DNA from: Agrobacterium tumefaciens
Lineage (GTDB): Bacteria > Pseudomonadota > Alphaproteobacteria > Rhizobiales > Rhizobiaceae
Direction: 5' to 3'
NCBI RefSeq assembly: GCF_009649785.1
Contig: NZ_WJOK01000002.1
Span: 186,001 to 250,000 of the forward strand
DNA length: 64,000 bases
In this document: one piece after another, positions 7,360-15,704 of the stretch
Layout of the letters: the number at the start of each line of letters is the position of its first letter
How positions within the stretch are numbered: position 1 is the first letter of the stretch
Program-made: the position numbers and the translations under genes
Notes under the pieces: model-generated
The model's input: the letters and a program-made list of their open reading frames with translations, nothing else
Database searches by the model: none
What the model was told of the DNA's origin: nothing

Positions 7360-8892
7360 ATGGTGGCGCGGGTCAATACGGTTGCATTTCAGGGAATAGA
7401 GGGTGTGCCGGTCGAGGTGCAGGTGATGGTCGCACCCGGAAAGGTCGGCATCCAGATCGTCGGCCTGCCGGACAAGGCGGTGGCGGAAAGCCGGGAGCGG
7501 GTGCAGGCCGCGCTCCACGCCTCCGGTCTGGCGCTGCCGGCAAAAAAAGTCACGGTCAATCTGGCGCCTGCGGATTTGCCCAAGGAAGGATCGCATTTCG
7601 ATCTTCCGATCGCTTTGGGTCTCATGGCCGCGTTGGGAGCGATCCCGGCGGAAGCGCTCGGGCAATATGTGGTTCTCGGCGAACTCAATCTCGATGGCAC
7701 CATCGGCACGGTTTCGGGCGCTCTGCCCGCGGCCATCGGTGCCAATGCGCTCGGGAAGGGTTTGATTTGCCCGGCTGATAGCGGGCCGGAAGCAGCCTGG
7801 GCGGGGGCTGGCATCGATATTCTCGCCCCACGCAGCCTTATTGCGCTTGCCAACCATTTTCGCGGCACCCAGCTTCTCTCCCGCCCGATGCCCGCCATCC
7901 GCGCCAATCCGGTCAATTTGCCGGATCTGGCCGATATCAAGGGGCAGGAGACGGCCCGGCGCGCGTTGGAGGTGGCAGCTGCCGGTGGCCATAATCTGCT
8001 GATGGTTGGCCCGCCCGGCTCCGGTAAATCCATGCTCGCCGCGCGCTTGCCCTCAATTCTTCCACCGCTCGAGGCTGCGGAATTGCTGGAAGTGTCCATG
8101 GTCCATTCCATCGCCGGCCAATTGTCCGGCGGCAAGCTGTCGGACCGCAGACCGTTTCGCACGCCACACCATTCCGCCACCATGGCCGCGCTGATCGGCG
8201 GAGGGCTGCGTGCCAAGCCGGGTGAGGCTTCACTTGCCCACCACGGCGTTCTTTTCCTCGATGAGTTCCCGGAATTTGCGCCACAGGTGTTGGATGCGCT
8301 GCGCCAGCCGCTGGAAACGGGCGAATGCATCATCGCCCGTGCCAATCACCGCGTCACCTATCCGGCGGAAATCCAGCTTGTCGCTGCGATGAACCCCTGC
8401 CGGTGCGGCAGAGCGGGGGAGCCGGGTTTCACCTGCGCCAGAGGGCCACGTTGCATGACAGATTATCAGGCCCGCATTTCCGGCCCGCTGATGGATCGCA
8501 TCGATATCCGCATCGACGTTCCCGCCGTCTCCGCCACGGACCTCATCCGTCCTATGACTGCCGAACCGAGTTCGGTGGTGGCCGCCCGTGTCGCTCGCGC
8601 CCGCCTTGCGCAGCAGGAGCGTTATGCGGCGGCGGGCTTTTCAGGCATTCGCACCAACGCTCGCTGCACGACAACGCTGATCGAAAAATATGCGGAGCCC
8701 GATGTGTCCGGGCTGCAATTGCTGCGCGATGCTGCCGAACGGTTGAAGTTCTCCGCACGCGGTTATCATCGCATTCTCAAGGTCGCCCGCACATTGGCTG
8801 ATTTGGACGGCAAACAAACTGTCGGACGTATACATGTGGCCGAAGCCATTTCATACCGCATTGCCGGTGAAGGACTGACGGCGGCGGCATAA
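7360..8892 (+). CDS. comM: ComM/YifB-family AAA+ (Mg-chelatase-like) helicase
   Basis: Predicted 510-residue ComM homologue. In naturally competent bacteria ComM is a hexameric helicase promoting branch migration during integration of transformed DNA; in other bacteria the role is unclear. Domains: an N-terminal ChlI/Lon-S5-like domain (1-170; VGLPDKAVAESRERV, NLAPADLPKEGSHFD), then the AAA+ core with Walker A GPPGSGKS near 217-224 and LFLDEFPEF Walker B, a cysteine-rich NPCRCGRAG...CARGPRC region near 345-365, and a C-terminal Mg_chelatase_C domain. I prefer ATG 7360, with GGGGGCAGG upstream, over the GTG at 7336. It converges on cysK. Confidence 0.92.
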   Translation: MVARVNTVAFQGIEGVPVEVQVMVAPGKVGIQIVGLPDKAVAESRERVQAALHASGLALPAKKVTVNLAPADLPKEGSHFDLPIALGLMAALGAIPAEALGQYVVLGELNLDGTIGTVSGALPAAIGANALGKGLICPADSGPEAAWAGAGIDILAPRSLIALANHFRGTQLLSRPMPAIRANPVNLPDLADIKGQETARRALEVAAAGGHNLLMVGPPGSGKSMLAARLPSILPPLEAAELLEVSMVHSIAGQLSGGKLSDRRPFRTPHHSATMAALIGGGLRAKPGEASLAHHGVLFLDEFPEFAPQVLDALRQPLETGECIIARANHRVTYPAEIQLVAAMNPCRCGRAGEPGFTCARGPRCMTDYQARISGPLMDRIDIRIDVPAVSATDLIRPMTAEPSSVVAARVARARLAQQERYAAAGFSGIRTNARCTTTLIEKYAEPDVSGLQLLRDAAERLKFSARGYHRILKVARTLADLDGKQTVGRIHVAEAISYRIAGEGLTAAA

Positions 8893-8927
8893 GAGGCGTT
8901 CTTTCGCCCTTTACCGGCTAAAACAAT

Positions 8928-8956
8928 TGTGCCGCTGGCGGATGGCCAGCGGCACA
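8928..8956. terminator. Bidirectional terminator hairpin between comM and cysK
   Basis: TGTGCCGCTGGC (8928-8939) and GCCAGCGGCACA (8945-8956) form a perfect 12-bp stem. GTTTGT follows on the plus strand and ATTGTTTT on the minus strand, so it can serve both convergent genes. A second 8-bp inverted repeat nearer cysK is listed separately. Confidence 0.75.
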
Positions 8957-8967
8957 GTTTGTCATTG

Positions 8968-8996
8968 CGGTCAGGCGCGCGTTTGCGGCCTGACCG
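8968..8996. repeat. Inverted repeat just downstream of cysK
   Basis: CGGTCAGG (8968-8975) and CCTGACCG (8989-8996) are a perfect 8-bp stem with a 13-base loop, 12 bases past the cysK stop on the minus strand. It has no T-run and probably acts with the adjacent stronger hairpin. Confidence 0.5.
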
Positions 8997-9008
8997 AAGA
9001 GGAACGGC

Positions 9009-9977
9009 TTAAAGCCCAAGCCCTTCGAAAAGAGCGGTCGAAAGGTAACGTTCCGCGAAGGAGGGAATGATGACGACGATATTCTTGCCGGCATTTTCCT
9101 CACGTGCGCCGACCTTGATTGCCGCTGCGAGTGCCGCGCCCGAGGAGATGCCGACGGGTACGCCTTCCAGCCTCGCCACCAGACGGGCGATTTCAAAAGC
9201 GTCGTCATTGGTCACGGTGACGATTTCGTCATAGATTCCAGTGTCGAGGATCGCGGGTGCAAAACCGGCGCCGATGCCCTGGATCTTGTGCGGACCGGGG
9301 TTGCCACCGGAAAGAACCGGGCTGTCGGCTGGCTCGACGGCAATGACCTTCACCTCCGGCTTGCGGGATTTCAGCACCTGGCCCGTACCGGTGATAGTGC
9401 CACCCGTGCCGATGCCCGAAACAAAAATATCGACAGCACCCTCGGTATCGTTCCAGATTTCTTCCGCCGTCGTCTTGCGATGAATATCCGGGTTTGCGGG
9501 GTTTTCGAACTGCTGGGGAATAATCGCGTCTGGCAGGGTTTCGGCCAGTTCCTGTGCCTTGGCGATGGCGCCCTTCATGCCCTTCGGGCCTTCGGTCAAC
9601 ACCAGTTCCGCGCCCAGCAAGGCGAGCATTTTCCGGCGTTCGACCGACATCGTTTCCGGCATGGTCAAGATCAGCTTGTAACCCTTGGCGGCGGCGGCAA
9701 AGGCTAGCGCAATGCCCGTGTTGCCAGAGGTCGGTTCAACCAGCGTCGTTTTGCCGGGGGTGATCTTGCCTTGGGCTTCCAGCGCTTCGATCATGGCAAC
9801 GCCAATGCGGTCTTTCACGGAGGCGATGGGGTTGAAGAACTCCAGCTTGGCGAGAAGATTGGCCTTCACGCCCTTTTCCCTCGCCAGCTTGTCCAGCCGC
9901 ACGATCGGCGTATCGCCGATTGTTTCGGTGATGGAGGAATAGACGCGTCCGCGTCCGGGCTTTCTGGCTTCGGGCAT
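9009..9977 (-). CDS. cysK: Cysteine synthase (O-acetylserine sulfhydrylase A)
   Basis: Predicted 322-residue PLP enzyme making L-cysteine from O-acetylserine and sulfide. The PLP lysine is K55 in [11 protein letters not shown]; the asparagine/substrate loop is TSGNTG (83-88); the phosphate-binding glycine loop is [10 protein letters not shown]. The C-terminus [13 protein letters not shown] is typical of CysK. I start at ATG 9977, which has CAGGAGA upstream and begins [10 protein letters not shown]; a start eight codons earlier is possible. It is monocistronic, followed by shared terminator hairpins. CysK and CysM are hard to separate by eye, but length and C-terminus favour CysK. Confidence 0.93.
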   Translation of the reverse strand: MPEARKPGRGRVYSSITETIGDTPIVRLDKLAREKGVKANLLAKLEFFNPIASVKDRIGVAMIEALEAQGKITPGKTTLVEPTSGNTGIALAFAAAAKGYKLILTMPETMSVERRKMLALLGAELVLTEGPKGMKGAIAKAQELAETLPDAIIPQQFENPANPDIHRKTTAEEIWNDTEGAVDIFVSGIGTGGTITGTGQVLKSRKPEVKVIAVEPADSPVLSGGNPGPHKIQGIGAGFAPAILDTGIYDEIVTVTNDDAFEIARLVARLEGVPVGISSGAALAAAIKVGAREENAGKNIVVIIPSFAERYLSTALFEGLGL

Positions 9978-10133
9978 GATGCTCTCCTGTATGAAGGCCA
10001 CACGATGTGTGGCCGCAAGATTTCAGCGGCAGAATAGGAGCAATAGTCTTGTCAGGCCAGCGAACGTTCGTCCTAATATCGTCTGATTACCGGAAAAAAT
10101 TCACGATAAATCAGGCAAATGCACGAAATCGTT

Positions 10134-10757
10134 TCAGGTGCTGCGGATCGCGATCATGGTCGCCGTTCCCGCCAGAATTCCCGCCGCGGTGCGGTTGAGG
10201 ATCGTCAACGCACTTGGCCGTTTCAGGAGGTTGCGCGCCTTGGCAGCAAGCAGGATGTAAGGCAGGAGAACGGCCATCAACACGACGAAGGTCAGCGCCA
10301 GAAGTGTCGCATATTCCGATGGGCCGATCATGCGGATGTCGATCAGCGTCGGCACTAGCGCCACATAAAACAGCATGGTTTTTGGATTACCCAGCGTGAT
10401 CAGCAGGCCGGACAGAAACGACATGGGAATGCTGGTGCTTTTTTTCGCCTTCAGGTCCTGCGGCAAGAGGCCGGCGGTCCAGAGCTTCCATGCGATATAG
10501 AGAAGATAGGCTGCGCCGGCAAACTTCAGGACCATGAAGGCCTCCTGAAAAGTCTGCGCCACGAAGGCGAGGCCGAGGATCACGCCGGTCAGGTAGATCA
10601 TGTCGCCCAGCACCAGCCCGAGGCCCATGAAGAAGGTTTCCCGAAACCCCGATCCAAGCGCCCGCGCCACGATCGCCGTCATGCCGGGGCCGGGAATGGC
10701 AGCGGCGATGAAGAGTGCGGTGGCATAGGCAAGAAGGGTCGTCAGCGTCATGGTCAT
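10134..10757 (-). CDS. LysE/RhtB-family amino-acid exporter
   Basis: Predicted 207-residue inner-membrane protein with about six hydrophobic segments. Family marks are IPGPGMTAIVARAL near the N-terminus (the P-G-P motif of LysE/RhtB permeases) and GNPKTMLFYVAL in the middle. Members export basic amino acids, homoserine/threonine or leucine; the substrate here cannot be told. The start may be the first or the third codon, both ATG, behind a CGGGG site. It lies between dut and cysK on the same strand but with its own gaps, so it is probably an independent unit. Confidence 0.9.
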   Translation of the reverse strand: MTMTLTTLLAYATALFIAAAIPGPGMTAIVARALGSGFRETFFMGLGLVLGDMIYLTGVILGLAFVAQTFQEAFMVLKFAGAAYLLYIAWKLWTAGLLPQDLKAKKSTSIPMSFLSGLLITLGNPKTMLFYVALVPTLIDIRMIGPSEYATLLALTFVVLMAVLLPYILLAAKARNLLKRPSALTILNRTAAGILAGTATMIAIRST

Positions 10758-10826
10758 TTTCCCCGAAAATCCGCCAGATCAATAGCGAAAATCAGGGGTG
10801 AAAACAATCGCCCATAAGGGGGCTGG

Positions 10827-11297
10827 TCAAAGCCCCGTGGAGCCGAAACCACCGGCACCGCGTGCCGTCTCGGATGTTTCGGCCACTTCGCTGACTGCCA
10901 CCTGCGTAACTGGTGCAATCACCATCTGTGCGATGCGCATGCCGCGCTCGATGACAAAATCGGCCTGCCCCAGATTGGCGAGAATGACCTTCACTTCGCC
11001 GCGATAGTCGCTGTCCACCGTGCCGGGGGAATTGAGGCAGGTGATGCCGTTCTTGATGGCGAGGCCGGAGCGCGGACGGATTTGCGCCTCATAGCCTTGC
11101 GGAACCTCGAAGACGAAGCCGGTCGGCACCAGCGCCCGTTCGCCCGGCTGCAAAGTCAGCGGTTCATCGGCCGGCACTGCGGCGCGCAGGTCCATTCCGG
11201 CGGCGCCACGGGTTTCATAGGAAGGCAATTCGAGGTCTGCGCCATTGGCAAGACGCACAAGCCGGAGGAGGGGTCGATTATCATTTTGAACGGTCAT
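10827..11297 (-). CDS. dut: Deoxyuridine 5'-triphosphate nucleotidohydrolase (dUTPase)
   Basis: Predicted 156-residue trimeric dUTPase, hydrolysing dUTP to dUMP and pyrophosphate to keep uracil out of DNA and feed dTMP synthesis. All five family motifs are visible: AAGMDLRA (1), [11 protein letters not shown] (2), [10 protein letters not shown] with the catalytic Asp (3), RIAQMVIAP (4) and [10 protein letters not shown] (5). The length is normal. It is divergent from prfC, with a 90-base gap that must hold both promoters. In many alphaproteobacteria dut neighbours coaBC, as here, with prfC in between. Confidence 0.96.
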   Translation of the reverse strand: MTVQNDNRPLLRLVRLANGADLELPSYETRGAAGMDLRAAVPADEPLTLQPGERALVPTGFVFEVPQGYEAQIRPRSGLAIKNGITCLNSPGTVDSDYRGEVKVILANLGQADFVIERGMRIAQMVIAPVTQVAVSEVAETSETARGAGGFGSTGL

Positions 11298-11387
11298 GCG
11301 GCATTAGTTTGCCGAGATCGCGGCAAGGTCAATTGCAAATGCGGGCCTGAAACGCTAGATACCCCGCAATTCCACAGGATTTGTCAG

Positions 11388-12971
11388 ATGGCCGAAACAC
11401 TTGCCGAGGCGGTCTCCCGCCGCCGCACCTTTGCTATTATTGCGCACCCGGACGCGGGTAAGACCACGCTTACGGAAAAACTGCTGCTGTTCGGCGGAGC
11501 GATCCAGCTTGCCGGCGAGGTGAAGGCGAAGAAGGATCGCATCCAGACCCGTTCGGACTGGATGAAGATCGAGCGCGAGCGCGGCATTTCGGTCGTCACT
11601 TCGGTCATGACCTTCGAATATAACGACCGCGTCTTCAACATCCTCGATACGCCCGGCCACGAAGACTTTGCCGATGACACCTACCGCACGCTGACGGCGG
11701 TGGATGCGGCGATCATGGTCATCGATGCCGCCAAGGGTATCGAGCCGCGCACGCTGAAGCTTTTCGAAGTTTGCCGCATGCGCGATATTCCGATCATCAC
11801 CTTCATCAACAAGATGGACCGCGAAAGCCGCGATCCCTTCGAGATTCTGGATGAGGTCGAGGAAAAGCTGGCGCTCGATACCGCGCCGATCACCTGGCCG
11901 GTCGGCCGGGCGAAGAGCTTCTGTGGCGCTTACAATCTTGCTGAAAACACCTTTCGTGGCAACGACACGCAGGTGGATGGCCTTTCGGTCAACGGCCCTC
12001 AGGCTGTCGCCGATCGTCTGCCGGAAAATGAGCGCAAGGTCTTTATCGAGGAAACGGAACTGGCTCTGGAAGCCTGCCGCCCCTTCGACCGTCAGGCGTT
12101 CCTGGAAGGTCACATGACGCCGGTATTCTTCGGTTCGGCGCTGCGCAATTTCGGTGTGCGCGACCTCATCAATGCGCTGGGTGATTTCGCCCCGCCGCCG
12201 CGCGATCAGGTGGCGGATACCCGCACCGTGCATGCGGCGGAAGACAAGATGACGGCCTTCGTGTTCAAGATTCAGGCCAATATGGATCCCAACCATCGCG
12301 ACCGCATCGCGTTTGCCCGCATCTGCTCCGGCAAGCTGGAGCGCGGCATGAAGGCGCGGCTGTCGCGCACCGGCAAGCTCATGGGGCTGACAGCACCGCA
12401 ATTCTTCTTCGCGTCACAGCGCCAGCTGGCCGATACCGCCTTTGCGGGCGATGTGGTCGGCATTCCCAACCACGGCACGCTGCGCATCGGTGATACGCTG
12501 ACCGAAGGTGAAAACCTCGTATTCCAGGGCGTGCCGAACTTCTCGCCGGAAATCCTGCGCCGCGTGCGCTTGGAAGACGCGATGAAGGCGAAGAAGCTGA
12601 AGGAAGCTTTGCAGCAGATGGCGGAAGAAGGTGTCGTGCAGCTCTTTTCGCCAGAAGACGGCTCGCCCGCCATCGTCGGCGTTGTCGGCGCGCTGCAGCT
12701 CGATGTGTTGAAGGAACGGCTGATGGGCGAATATGGCCTGCCGGTCTCGTTTGAAATGTCTCGCTTTTCCGTCTGCCGCTGGATCTCGTCCGATCAGCCG
12801 GCGGAAATGGACAAGTTCCTCAACGTCAAGCGCGGCGATATCGCTCGCGATCTGGATGGCGATCCGGTGTTTCTGGCGCAGGATGCCTTCTCGCTGCGGT
12901 ATGAATCCGAGCGGTTTCCGGCGATCAAGATGGTCGCGATCAAGGAATATCACGTCGCCAAGGCGGCGTGA
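11388..12971 (+). CDS. prfC: Peptide chain release factor 3 (RF3)
   Basis: Predicted 527-residue translational GTPase that removes RF1/RF2 from the ribosome after termination. The G-domain motifs are clear: G1 AHPDAGKTT (19-27), a switch region DWMKIERERGISV, G3 DTPGHEDF and G4 NKMDRESRDP. The rest matches EF-G-like domain II and the RF3 C-terminal domain. Length agrees with the 529 residues of E. coli RF3. A longer frame upstream overlaps dut on the opposite strand; ATG 11388, beginning MAETLAEAV, is the sensible start. Confidence 0.94.
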   Translation: MAETLAEAVSRRRTFAIIAHPDAGKTTLTEKLLLFGGAIQLAGEVKAKKDRIQTRSDWMKIERERGISVVTSVMTFEYNDRVFNILDTPGHEDFADDTYRTLTAVDAAIMVIDAAKGIEPRTLKLFEVCRMRDIPIITFINKMDRESRDPFEILDEVEEKLALDTAPITWPVGRAKSFCGAYNLAENTFRGNDTQVDGLSVNGPQAVADRLPENERKVFIEETELALEACRPFDRQAFLEGHMTPVFFGSALRNFGVRDLINALGDFAPPPRDQVADTRTVHAAEDKMTAFVFKIQANMDPNHRDRIAFARICSGKLERGMKARLSRTGKLMGLTAPQFFFASQRQLADTAFAGDVVGIPNHGTLRIGDTLTEGENLVFQGVPNFSPEILRRVRLEDAMKAKKLKEALQQMAEEGVVQLFSPEDGSPAIVGVVGALQLDVLKERLMGEYGLPVSFEMSRFSVCRWISSDQPAEMDKFLNVKRGDIARDLDGDPVFLAQDAFSLRYESERFPAIKMVAIKEYHVAKAA

Positions 12972-13006
12972 TATCAGCCGGATTGCACTTTGAATGCCAA
13001 GGGCTT

Positions 13007-13030
13007 AGTTTCCCGGTTAAACGGGAAACT
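13007..13030. terminator. Inverted repeat between prfC and coaBC
   Basis: AGTTTCCCG (13007-13015) and CGGGAAACT (13022-13030) form a perfect 9-bp stem with a 6-base loop. It begins 35 bases after the prfC stop and ends 11 bases before the coaBC start. There is no T-run. It may end prfC transcripts weakly or sit in the coaBC leader, where it would be close to the ribosome site. Confidence 0.5.
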
Positions 13031-13041
13031 GGTCCGGCATC

Positions 13042-14247
13042 ATGACGCTTTCAGGCAAACATATTCTCCTCATCATCTCCGGCGGCATCGCGGCCTATAA
13101 GAGCCTCGACCTCATCCGCCGTCTGAAAGAGCGCGGCGCCAAGGTGACGCCAGTCATGACGAAGGGCGCACAGGAATTCGTCACTCCGCTTGCTGTTGGC
13201 GCACTGTCCGCCACCCACGTCTTCACCGAGCTTTTTTCGAGGCAGGACGAGCAGGATGTCGGGCATATCCGGCTCGCGCGCGAATGCGACCTCGTGCTGG
13301 TCGCGCCCGCCACCGCTGATCTGATGGCGAAGATGGCGAATGGTCTGACTGATGATCTTGCCTCCACGATCCTTCTGGCGACCGATCGGAAGGTGCTGGT
13401 CGCACCTGCCATGAACCCGAAAATGTGGTCGGCAAAGCCAACGGTGCGCAATGTCGAAACGCTGAAAAAAGACGGCGTGTTTTTCATCGGCCCTATGGCA
13501 GGCGAAATGGCGGAAAAGGCCGAGGCCGGTCTTGGTCGTATGGCGGAGCCTTTGCAGATCGTTCAAGGCGTTGAGGCTTTGCTGGATGGCGGGCTGAAGC
13601 CTTTAAGAGGCAGAACGGCGATCGTTACCTCCGGCCCCACCCATGAGCCGATCGATCCGGTGCGTTACATCGCCAACCGCTCCTCCGGCAAGCAGGGCCA
13701 TGCCATCGCAGCTGCGCTTGCGGAGTTGGGTGCGGAGGTAACGCTGGTCTCGGGTCCCGTCACGATTGCCGATTTGGCGGGCGTTGCAACGGTCCATGTC
13801 GAGCGTGCCGAGGAGATGCGCGATGCGGTGATTTCAAGGCTGCCGGTGGATATCGCCGTCATGGTTGCCGCTGTCGCCGACTGGCGGGTGGCGGGTTCTT
13901 CGGAGCAAAAGATCAAAAAGCAGCCGGGCGATGCCCCGCCTGCGCTGCAACTTATGGAAAACCCCGATATTCTCAAAACCGTCGGCCACCACGAAAAGCG
14001 CCCGAAGCTGGTGGTGGGTTTCGCCGCCGAGACGCAGGATGTGGAGAAAAACGGCCGAGCCAAACTGGAGCGCAAGGGCGCCGATTATATCGTTGCCAAT
14101 GATGTGTCGGCGGAAACCGGCATCATGGGCGGAGACCGCAACAGCGTGAAGATCATTTCGAATGAGGGTATCGAGGCCTGGCCTGATATGGACAAGGCCG
14201 AAGTCGCCAAACGTCTGGCGGCCCTCATCGCGGAGAAACTCGCATGA
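13042..14247 (+). CDS. coaBC: Bifunctional phosphopantothenoylcysteine decarboxylase / phosphopantothenate-cysteine ligase
   Basis: Predicted 401-residue CoA-biosynthesis enzyme. CoaC (FMN-dependent decarboxylase) spans about 1-185: ISGGIAAYK, catalytic H75 in GHIRLAREC, and APAMNPKMW with N125. CoaB (ligase) spans about 190-400: TSGPTHEPIDPVRYI, NRSSGKQGHAIA, KIKKQPG and VGFAAET. In E. coli CoaC a cysteine (C158) in the flap between GP and GRM is needed to reduce the enethiol intermediate. Here the flap, residues 150-168, has no cysteine. The gene overlaps the next one by four bases (ATGA), implying coupling. The assignment is secure; the missing cysteine is discussed as a finding. Confidence 0.95.
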   Translation: MTLSGKHILLIISGGIAAYKSLDLIRRLKERGAKVTPVMTKGAQEFVTPLAVGALSATHVFTELFSRQDEQDVGHIRLARECDLVLVAPATADLMAKMANGLTDDLASTILLATDRKVLVAPAMNPKMWSAKPTVRNVETLKKDGVFFIGPMAGEMAEKAEAGLGRMAEPLQIVQGVEALLDGGLKPLRGRTAIVTSGPTHEPIDPVRYIANRSSGKQGHAIAAALAELGAEVTLVSGPVTIADLAGVATVHVERAEEMRDAVISRLPVDIAVMVAAVADWRVAGSSEQKIKKQPGDAPPALQLMENPDILKTVGHHEKRPKLVVGFAAETQDVEKNGRAKLERKGADYIVANDVSAETGIMGGDRNSVKIISNEGIEAWPDMDKAEVAKRLAALIAEKLA

Positions 14248-14603
14248 GCCTTTTCGATCGCAAGACATTCGACAGGGTGCTCGGAGAATGGCCGGGCGTC
14301 CGTTTCGTCGATCAATGGGACTCCCACGTTGCCAAGGTCGGAGACAAGGTCTTTTCCGTTTTGGGTGAACGTGACGACTGGCGGCTTGTGGTGAAATGTT
14401 CGGAGGAAAGCTTCGAAATCCTCACCTCGCTGGAAGGCATCCACCAGGCACCTTATTTCGCCAAGCGCAAATGGATATCGATCTCCGATCATTCACCGCT
14501 GGAGCAAGAGGAGCTGGAACACTATGTCCGCCGCTCCTATGAACTCGTTGCCGCCGGGCTGACGAAGAAGCTGCGGGTCGAACTGGGAATTCTCCCGGCC
14601 TGA
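14244..14603 (+). CDS. MmcQ/YjbR-family protein
   Basis: Predicted 119-residue protein of the MmcQ/YjbR fold (CyaY-like, DUF419). The pattern fits the family: an acidic start with FDRVLGEWPGV, VGDKVFSVLGE, LVVKCSEESFEILTSLEGI, then HQAPYFAKRKWISI and a final helix SYELVAAGL. Some members are described as DNA-binding, but no firm function is known. It overlaps coaBC by four bases, so it is probably translated with it. It ends 23 bases before the convergent olsE stop. Confidence 0.82.
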   Translation: MSLFDRKTFDRVLGEWPGVRFVDQWDSHVAKVGDKVFSVLGERDDWRLVVKCSEESFEILTSLEGIHQAPYFAKRKWISISDHSPLEQEELEHYVRRSYELVAAGLTKKLRVELGILPA

Positions 14604-14626
14604 AGGCGGCATTGTCGCCAATCCCT

Positions 14627-15541
14627 TCAATTTTCTTTCGTGTTTCGCCCGATGATCTGGCGAACCCCTTCTTTAGTGAAAGGCTGAAAAAGCTGTGGCA
14701 GAAAGCCCTTTGCAATTTCTCCCTTGATGCCGATGTTGGTCGAGGAAGGGCGATCGGGATTGAAATAGCTGCCGAACAACTGGTCGAAAATGACAAGGTT
14801 CTCGCCATAATTGGTATTTCCCTCAGGCAGCTCTTTGGAGTGGTGCCATCGGTGCAGCCGGGGCGTGCTGAACACGTAGTCCAGCGGCCCGGTTTTCATA
14901 TCCACATTGCAATGGGTCAGAATGCCGATGAAGGCGGTCACAGCCGCGAGCCACCAGAACACCTGCAACGGTGCGCCCATGAGATAAAGCGGAATCTGGC
15001 TGAGCGCGATCTTGAACAGCGAGTCGGCCACATGAAAACGGCCCGTATTGACGACCCAAAGACGGACAACGCTGTGATGAAGCGCGTGGAAACGCCAGAA
15101 GAACACCGTTTCATGGGCGATACGGTGCGCCCAGTAGAGACCGAATTCAGCGATCATCAGGGCGAGCGTGACCTGAACAACCATCGGCAACTGAGAAGGC
15201 CACAGGTCGAATTTCATGGCCGCCAAAGGTTGCAGAAAAATGGCGGTCAGCATTGGAAAGAGCACCGCTGCCATGGCGGCAAGCTGAACAAGCCCCTTGG
15301 TCAAGAGCGTGTGGGCGATATTGTTGACGGTTTCACCATCAGATTGAAGCCATTCCGTCTCATAGGGAATGTAACGCTCAAGAAGAAACAGGCTGGCCAC
15401 CGCGCCCGCGTAGACGGCGAGGAATGTGGTGATCGGATGCTCACTCGAAAAAGCGAAATAAGCCCCGGTAAGACCGAGAAAAAACACCATGGGCCACGAG
15501 CAATAGGTAAGGACCCGTTTTACGGCTTCATTTTTTGCCAT
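14627..15541 (-). CDS. olsE: Ornithine-lipid hydroxylase (OlsE-type, fatty-acid hydroxylase/sterol desaturase superfamily)
   Basis: Predicted 304-residue membrane protein of the di-iron fatty-acid hydroxylase superfamily. Histidine clusters: HRIAH (139-143), HALHH (152-156), H210 in ILTHCNVD and HRWHH (230-234), followed by NYGENLVIFDQLFGSYF. Four or more hydrophobic segments precede or flank them. In Rhizobium tropici and A. tumefaciens an enzyme of this type (OlsE) hydroxylates the ornithine headgroup of ornithine lipids; my recollection of the Agrobacterium gene order (just upstream of ubiB-ubiE) supports that identity. By sequence alone it is only a sterol-desaturase family member. The start is uncertain between 15541 and 15568; neither has a strong ribosome site. 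Confidence 0.82.
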   Translation of the reverse strand: MAKNEAVKRVLTYCSWPMVFFLGLTGAYFAFSSEHPITTFLAVYAGAVASLFLLERYIPYETEWLQSDGETVNNIAHTLLTKGLVQLAAMAAVLFPMLTAIFLQPLAAMKFDLWPSQLPMVVQVTLALMIAEFGLYWAHRIAHETVFFWRFHALHHSVVRLWVVNTGRFHVADSLFKIALSQIPLYLMGAPLQVFWWLAAVTAFIGILTHCNVDMKTGPLDYVFSTPRLHRWHHSKELPEGNTNYGENLVIFDQLFGSYFNPDRPSSTNIGIKGEIAKGFLPQLFQPFTKEGVRQIIGRNTKEN

Positions 15542-15704
15542 CAATCTCAATTCCCGTCCGGCAATCATTTAACTTTCAACCAAGATCAGGTCATTATCCT
15601 CGATATGTTGCAGCAGCATGGTACGCATCTATCAAACTGGAAGACCGGCGATTTTCGGTTCGAAAGTGTGCCGCACCGGCGTGAGCGTCGAGTTTGAGTA
15701 TCGT

